Below are positions 59,778 through 64,000 of a stretch of DNA of 64,000 nt, one piece after another. The translations under genes were made by a program, and so were the position numbers. The notes below the pieces were generated by a model. That model made no database searches. It worked only from the letters and a program-made list of their open reading frames with translations, and was not told the origin of the DNA. Each line of letters opens with the position of its first letter. Within the stretch, counting starts at the first letter, position 1. Origin of the DNA: an uncultured bacterium (GTDB lineage: Bacteria > Elusimicrobiota > Elusimicrobia > Elusimicrobiales > Elusimicrobiaceae); contig CASEVY010000007.1 in NCBI GenBank assembly GCA_949291515.1, forward strand, positions 248,001 through 312,000, in the 5' to 3' direction.

Positions 59778-60518
59778 ATGAAATACGCCGTACTTTCGGA
59801 TATACACTCCAATTACGAGGCTTTGGACGTCGTACTCAAGAAGGTGGACGAGATCGGCGTAGACGGCTATGCTTTTTGTGGAGATCTTATCGGTTACGGC
59901 CCCGATCCGGAAGAATGCTGCCAGAGAGTGATGAAACTCAAAAACTTCGTGGCCGTTATGGGCAACCATGATATGAGTTTGTTCCGGGAAGACTTTTTCA
60001 ACTGGTTCAGCGATTATGCCAAAGAATCAATGATCTATACGGCAAAGCAGCTAAGCAAAAAATCGCAGGATTTTATAAAGAGTTTCGGGCGGGAATACCA
60101 CGGCAGGGATTTTTGTATGGTGCACGGTTCCTTCTTGGATCCGTTTAGGGATTATCTGCTCAGCGCGGAGCAGTTCGTCCTAAATTTGGACAAGTGGAAA
60201 GGCCATTTGTGTTTTGTCGGGCACAGCCACGTCCCGTTTATTATGAGTTATAAGAGCAATCATATGCCGCAGATAGATTTGTTTTTGGGATCCGACGTAA
60301 CGATAAAGATGCTTCCGGGGATACGATATATGATAAATCCCGGTTCAATAGGCCAACCGCGCGATACCAACGCAAAGGCTTCTTTCGGAATATTGGACAC
60401 GAAAGAGCAGACTTTCCGCCTCATCAGGCTGCCTTATGATATAGAAGCAGTACAGGCAAAGATAGAAAGCCGCGGCCTGCCGACGATACTTTCCACCCGT
60501 CTAAAGCAGGGCAAATAA
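59778..60518 (+). CDS. Calcineurin-like phosphoesterase (YfcE/MJ0936-type)
   Basis: 246 residues with the two-metal phosphoesterase fold. SDIHSNYEALDVVL near 6-19 supplies Asp and His, and FCGDLIGYGPDPEECC and VMGNHDMSLF near 58-67 add the GD and GNHD blocks. VHGSF near 115 and VGHSHVPF near 150 complete the site. Members hydrolyse phosphodiesters such as cyclic nucleotides or act on unknown phosphates. The genomic context (between smc and a tRNA) gives no clue. The substrate is not determined. Confidence 0.88.
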   Translation: MKYAVLSDIHSNYEALDVVLKKVDEIGVDGYAFCGDLIGYGPDPEECCQRVMKLKNFVAVMGNHDMSLFREDFFNWFSDYAKESMIYTAKQLSKKSQDFIKSFGREYHGRDFCMVHGSFLDPFRDYLLSAEQFVLNLDKWKGHLCFVGHSHVPFIMSYKSNHMPQIDLFLGSDVTIKMLPGIRYMINPGSIGQPRDTNAKASFGILDTKEQTFRLIRLPYDIEAVQAKIESRGLPTILSTRLKQGK

Positions 60519-60550
60519 AGATTTGGCGGCCTAGAAATAAGGCGTCAAGG

Positions 60551-60579
60551 TTGCAATTTTAAGTAATATTTGTTAATAT
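60551..60579 (+). promoter_or_regulatory. Promoter of tRNA-Ala
   Basis: TTGCAA (60551-60556), a 17-base spacer and TAATAT (60574-60579) lie eight bases before the tRNA 5' end. Spacing and position fit a sigma-70-type tRNA promoter. Confidence 0.6.
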
Positions 60580-60587
60580 ATAAGTAC

Positions 60588-60663
60588 GGGCCTGTAGCTC
60601 AGCTGGGAGAGCGCCTGCATGGCATGCAGGAGGTCATCGGTTCGATCCCGTTCAGGTCCACCA
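60588..60663 (+). tRNA. tRNA-Ala (GGC)
   Basis: Full cloverleaf with acceptor GGGCCTG/CAGGTCC (one G-T wobble), anticodon stem CCTGC/GCAGG with loop ATGGCAT (anticodon GGC) and T loop TTCGATC. Discriminator A and CCA are encoded. A strong promoter stands upstream and a terminator follows. Confidence 0.96.
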
Positions 60664-60673
60664 GATTTTATTT

Positions 60674-60702
60674 ACCGCCGCTTTAAGCGGCGGTTATTTT
60701 TT
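60674..60702 (+). terminator. Terminator of tRNA-Ala
   Basis: The stem ACCGCCGC/GCGGCGGT with a TTTAA loop is followed by a seven-T run, eleven bases after the tRNA. Confidence 0.88.
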
Positions 60703-60712
60703 TGTGTTTCGC

Positions 60713-60742
60713 GCCCTCGTTTACGTAGAGGGCTGTTTTTTT
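60713..60742 (+). terminator. Second terminator after tRNA-Ala
   Basis: The stem GCCCTC/GAGGGC with a nine-base loop is followed by TG and seven T. It backs up the first terminator and lies upstream of the lpoB-like gene. No gene is seen in the remaining 125 bases. Confidence 0.75.
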
Positions 60743-60866
60743 AGGGCTTGCCGATTGCGTAAAGTAATTTCTTGGGTGCGGGGCGAAAGAAGAACGGGCT
60801 GTTTTTCCTTGACAATACCCGCTTTAAGTGGGAAAATAAACTATATATCTGTTTTGAGGAGATAAA

Positions 60867-61460
60867 ATGAAAAAGATTTTTATTGCGGTGTTGCTTTTCC
60901 CGCTTTTGTTTGCCTGCGGCACTAAAGTGGAACGTATGGAAGTGGACGTAACCAAAGATTTAAGCGGCAAATGGAATGATACGGATTCGCGTTTGGTGGC
61001 GGAAACTATGATACAGGAATGTCTTAACGGGGCTTGGTACGCCAAAGCCGTAAAGGAAACGGGCGGTAAAGAACCCGTAGTCATAGTCGGTACTGTCGTG
61101 AACGACACTATGGAACATATAAATACCGGCGCTTTTGTGGAAGAACTGCAAAGAGCTTTAATCAACAGCGGTAAAATAGAATTCGTGGCCAGTTCGTCCG
61201 AGCGGGGCGAAATCCGCCAGGAGCGTTTGGAGCAAGACGAATACGCCTCGGAAGCGACCAGGAAGGCTTTCGGACAGGAAGTCGGCGCGGATTATATGTT
61301 AAGCGGCGTATTGAGTTCCATAGTAGATCAGGAAGGCCGCAAGTCGGTAGTGTTTTATCAGGTAAACTTGAAACTTATCAATATAGAAACCAATAAAATA
61401 CTTTGGAACGGCCAAAAACAAATCAAGAAGTATGTAGCGAAAAAATCTCTTAAATTATAA
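60867..61460 (+). CDS. lpoB: LpoB-like penicillin-binding protein activator lipoprotein
   Basis: 197 residues with a lipoprotein signal peptide (lipobox LFACG, Cys at about 17). The mature domain has the LpoB hallmark DLSGKWNDTDSRLVAETMIQ near 32-51 and ends with strands VVIVGTVVNDT and ALINSGKIEFVASS. LpoB, from the outer membrane, stimulates peptidoglycan synthesis by PBP1b. The gene leads three consecutive lipoprotein genes. A GAGGAG ribosome-binding site precedes the ATG. No penicillin-binding protein gene is nearby. Confidence 0.88.
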   Translation: MKKIFIAVLLFPLLFACGTKVERMEVDVTKDLSGKWNDTDSRLVAETMIQECLNGAWYAKAVKETGGKEPVVIVGTVVNDTMEHINTGAFVEELQRALINSGKIEFVASSSERGEIRQERLEQDEYASEATRKAFGQEVGADYMLSGVLSSIVDQEGRKSVVFYQVNLKLINIETNKILWNGQKQIKKYVAKKSLKL

Positions 61461-61465
61461 AAAAT

Positions 61466-62776
61466 ATGAAAGCCCGGTTTGCCCTTTTAATAATAGCGTT
61501 AAGCGTATTAACGGCGTGCGCCGGGCCTTCTTTACGCTATAAAAAGGAAGTCCTTGCCAAAATGGACGAGGGCGCCTTTGACAAAGCGCAAACACTGATA
61601 GAAGAAAATAAAAACAAGTCCTACGGAGATAAAAACTCCGTCCTTTATTATCTTGATTTGAGCTCCCAACAAACGGCTAGAGGCGATGGCGCGGGAGCGA
61701 TATCCTCATTGTCGGCTGCGGCCGAAATAACGGAAGAACTCTATGCCAAAAGCATAAGTGCCTCTTTGGGGACTTTAATGATAAACGACAATACAGTCGC
61801 TTATGTCCCACCTTTGTTTGAACAGGCGATGCTTCATCTTAGCAGCGCCGTCAATTACCTCTATGAAGGCGAGGAAAATTCCGCTTTGGTGGAAGCCAAC
61901 AGAATAGTTTTTATGCTGGATAAAAACCGAGAGGCAAATCAGAAAGATATTTATAACGACGACGCTTTCGCGCAGTATTTCGCCAGTATGATATATGAGG
62001 ACAACGGTAAACTTTCAGATGCCAGGATATCGCGTCAAAACGCCAGTAACGCATATGAAAGGCAGGCCGGCTCCTCTGCTAGAATGCCCAAGGTGGATTT
62101 GCCGCCCGACTACCAAGAAAAGGGCGAGGCGGTAATTCTTCACTATAACGGGAAAATCCCCATAAAAATTTCCAAAAGCGTTATGCTGGCTTGGAACGAT
62201 ATTTGGTTCGCGGTTGAGAACAACAGCGATTTGTCTTCCACCAGTCAAGGCCTTATCAACGCGGTGTATGCGGGCGCTTTCGGGCGGTCTATAACGGTAA
62301 GTTTTCCGGAATTCCAGGATATGCCTTACAGAATAAAATATTCTGAAGTTTCCGCCGACGGCGGGGCGCCTGTCCGAACGCAGCTGGTAAGCGACGTCGC
62401 CTGGCAGGCGAAGGCCGATCTAAGCCAAAGTATGAAGGGCATTTATACCCGTACCGTCATAAGAGCCGTAACAAAGTATATTTTAAGCGTCCAGGCCAGA
62501 CATATCGCCGAGAAAAACTGGGGCGAAGATCTGGGTTTTATAGTCGGTTCCGTTATGAGTATTTTGTCCAATGCGACGGAAGTCGCCGATACCCGCTCCT
62601 GGTTTACTCTGCCGGCCCAAATAAGAATGGCAAATCTGTTCTTGGAGCCAGGAGTTCATAATATCAAGATTAAATTTATAAGCGCGGGCGGGCGAACTAT
62701 TGACGAATACCTCTTTGAAAATGTACAAATTATAAAAGGGAAGAGAACATATTTGCACACAAGAACTTCCCGATGA
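61466..62776 (+). CDS. COG3014-like lipoprotein with helical repeats
   Basis: 436 residues with a lipoprotein signal peptide (lipobox LTACA, Cys at about 18). The next part is helical and TPR-like (about 25-200: KMDEGAFDKAQTLIEENKNK, then FEQAMLHLSSAVNYLYEGE). The C-terminal half (about 210-436) is beta-rich. This organisation resembles the COG3014 family found beside LpoB-type genes in other bacteria. It follows the lpoB-like gene by five bases and probably acts with it at the outer membrane. The precise role is unknown. Confidence 0.75.
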   Translation: MKARFALLIIALSVLTACAGPSLRYKKEVLAKMDEGAFDKAQTLIEENKNKSYGDKNSVLYYLDLSSQQTARGDGAGAISSLSAAAEITEELYAKSISASLGTLMINDNTVAYVPPLFEQAMLHLSSAVNYLYEGEENSALVEANRIVFMLDKNREANQKDIYNDDAFAQYFASMIYEDNGKLSDARISRQNASNAYERQAGSSARMPKVDLPPDYQEKGEAVILHYNGKIPIKISKSVMLAWNDIWFAVENNSDLSSTSQGLINAVYAGAFGRSITVSFPEFQDMPYRIKYSEVSADGGAPVRTQLVSDVAWQAKADLSQSMKGIYTRTVIRAVTKYILSVQARHIAEKNWGEDLGFIVGSVMSILSNATEVADTRSWFTLPAQIRMANLFLEPGVHNIKIKFISAGGRTIDEYLFENVQIIKGKRTYLHTRTSR

Positions 62777-62785
62777 GGAGCGAAA

Positions 62786-63712
62786 ATGAGAAAAATTCTT
62801 TATCTCTTGCTAGCGGTTTTTATTGTCGGCGCGTGTACCGCCAACAGAAATATATTAAATGAAAAGATGGCAAAATATCCCGCCGACAAGTATATAACTA
62901 AAGTTGCTTTCGGCCAAACCAAAAACGACGCCAAAGAAGCGGCCGTGGCCGAACTGGCCAAATTGTTTGACGATTTGCCCCAGGACGAGGCTTCGCAGAT
63001 ACGGCGCGATAATATAATATCGCAAATAAAAGCAGTTCAATGGTGGAAGAACAGGGAAAATAAAAGATATTACGCCATAGCCGTGTTGGAAAGAGAGCCT
63101 GCTTTGGAAACGATAAAACCCTATTATGCCACGATAGAAGGACAGCTTAACGCAGTGGTATCCAAGATTGCCGGCGAAAGCGATAAATACGTTAAACTGA
63201 AACACGCGTTTACAATGCCGGACTTGCTTGAGAAGAGGGAAGAGCTTGATCGCGAATACCGCAAAATATCTTTTGACGGCTCCGCCTATGACGAAGACGC
63301 TTTATATTCTTACAAAAGCATATACAATAAGACTCTGTACGACATCAAAATAAACGCCGTACTTTCCGGTTCCGACGATATAACTGTAAAGACGTATATA
63401 ATAGACGCTTTGAACGAATTGGGCTTTGGCGTAGGCGAAGATTTAAAAACTTACGATATTGAGCTGACTATGGATATAAAAATAGATAACTACGAGTCCA
63501 ATACTTTGGAGGGACTTTATTGGAGTACGGCCACTGCGACTGTGTCTTTAAAAGACGTGGAAACTGGGGGTATATTCGCCACTTTCAGCGAGAGTGAGCG
63601 TATAGGCTCTGCTCGCGGAGAGGACGCAAAAAGACGCAGCTTGGTGGCGGCGGGCAAAAAATGCGCGCCAATAATTAAAGAAAAATTTGTCGAATATATA
63701 GATAAGAAATAG
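62786..63712 (+). CDS. LPP20-like lipoprotein
   Basis: 308 residues with a lipoprotein signal (lipobox VGACT, Cys at about 17). The N-terminal domain (about 30-110) has the YPADKYITKVAFGQTKNDAK pattern and a following AVAELAKLF helix, matching LPP20-type lipoproteins. The C-terminal domain (about 190-308) has TolB-N-like strands: KTYDIELTMDIKI, then a TATVSLKDVETG turn. It is the third gene of the lpoB, COG3014-like, LPP20-like set. Genes of these three kinds often travel together; their joint function is not known. Confidence 0.78.
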   Translation: MRKILYLLLAVFIVGACTANRNILNEKMAKYPADKYITKVAFGQTKNDAKEAAVAELAKLFDDLPQDEASQIRRDNIISQIKAVQWWKNRENKRYYAIAVLEREPALETIKPYYATIEGQLNAVVSKIAGESDKYVKLKHAFTMPDLLEKREELDREYRKISFDGSAYDEDALYSYKSIYNKTLYDIKINAVLSGSDDITVKTYIIDALNELGFGVGEDLKTYDIELTMDIKIDNYESNTLEGLYWSTATATVSLKDVETGGIFATFSESERIGSARGEDAKRRSLVAAGKKCAPIIKEKFVEYIDKK

Positions 63713-63723
63713 GAGCTTTCGGA

Positions 63724-64000
63724 ATGAAAAGATTTTTACTTTTGCCTTTGTTGATGTTAAGCGCGTGTTTCGTTTTTGCACAGGAGCAGACGGCGCAGGA
63801 AAGCGCGCAGACGGCGGACGCTTCAAGCGAAAAGGTGCTGTATTCTTTGGGTTATTTGCTGGGCGAGAATTTAAAAAATAATCTTATGCTCAGTAGCGAG
63901 GACGATTTTAAAGCGGTGTCTCAGGGAATGAGGGACGCTCTGTTAAACCGCAACTCTCAAACCAATTTGGAAGACTATAAGCCCCTGGTGGAAAAACGCT
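63724..64000 (+). CDS. FKBP-type peptidyl-prolyl isomerase, N-terminal part (partial)
   Basis: The 92 residues in the window start with a Sec signal peptide (about 1-19, ending FVFAQ). A helical domain follows: VLYSLGYLLGENLKNNL and FKAVSQGMRDAL, the FKBP N-terminal dimerisation domain of Mip, FkpA and FklB. The catalytic FKBP domain would lie beyond base 64000. AGGAG precedes the ATG. It is probably a periplasmic chaperone cotranscribed with the lipoprotein set. Confidence 0.85.
   Translation, partial: MKRFLLLPLLMLSACFVFAQEQTAQESAQTADASSEKVLYSLGYLLGENLKNNLMLSSEDDFKAVSQGMRDALLNRNSQTNLEDYKPLVEKR

Overview
The window reads as a compact chromosome segment of a Gram-negative, probably strictly anaerobic bacterium. 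Outer-membrane and lipid A functions are present: a BamA-like barrel, a TolC-type protein, lpxB, several beta-barrels and many lipoproteins. Oxygen defence is of the anaerobe type (rubrerythrin with PerR) and the fumarase is the oxygen-sensitive two-subunit Fe-S kind. The gene content, the archaeal-length PurA and the unusual membrane proteins would fit Elusimicrobiota or a related PVC/FCB-like gut lineage; this is an inference from gene style, not a database result. No phage, insertion sequence, CRISPR array or rRNA was seen. Four tRNA genes are present.

Layout. 1-4.4 kb (mostly minus): split chromate transporter, HAD phosphatase, rubrerythrin-PerR with a perfect Per-box, and a one-POTRA BamA-like protein. 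4.5-10.5 kb: proBAC, then guaBA. 10.5-12.9 kb: a CsoR/DmeR-like metal sensor convergent with a DmeF-like exporter, a GNAT and a lipoprotein. 13-19 kb: tRNA-Asp, murB, pgm, a decayed secreted-protein gene, purB-purA. 19.3-26 kb: three large tandem proteins sharing one architecture (membrane anchor, juxtamembrane motif, Gly/Ser-rich middle, small C-terminal domain), with a secreted ankyrin protein between the first two. 26-33.8 kb: one tightly packed run from malic enzyme and fumarase into a six-gene envelope set (lipoprotein, barrel, HAMP protein, TolC, patatin, TPR). 33.8-36.1 kb: pssA, psd, two tRNAs and a YacP-like protein. 36-45.7 kb: HxlR/cupin, glycosyltransferase and MurJ-like flippase, gatB, a Cys-rich secreted protein behind a 12-T tract, a zinc-ribbon protein, a short Rel, lpxB and a GnnA-like oxidoreductase. 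45.8-55.3 kb: ndk, a pseudo-hydrolase, the murQ-anmK-nagZ peptidoglycan-recycling set, divergent DNA alkylation-repair genes, an IspH fused to a UbiA-like membrane domain, pfk and rlmB. 55.3-64 kb: a barrel, smc, a phosphodiesterase, tRNA-Ala and an LpoB / COG3014 / LPP20-like lipoprotein set leading into an FKBP-type protein.

How it works together. Much of the window serves envelope building (murB, pgm, murJ-like, lpxB, pssA/psd, lpoB) and recycling (murQ-anmK-nagZ). Nucleotide synthesis (guaBA, purBA, ndk), proline synthesis and C4-acid metabolism (malic enzyme, fumarase) make up the rest. ATGA or TAATG overlaps mark the operons.

The items most worth a second look are the tandem anchored-protein trio with its ankyrin neighbour, the IspH-UbiA-like fusion, a set of apparently leaderless promoters (including a 21-bp divergent murJ/gatB gap), a 12-T tract inside a promoter spacer, and a 15-mer flanked by hairpins that occurs twice.
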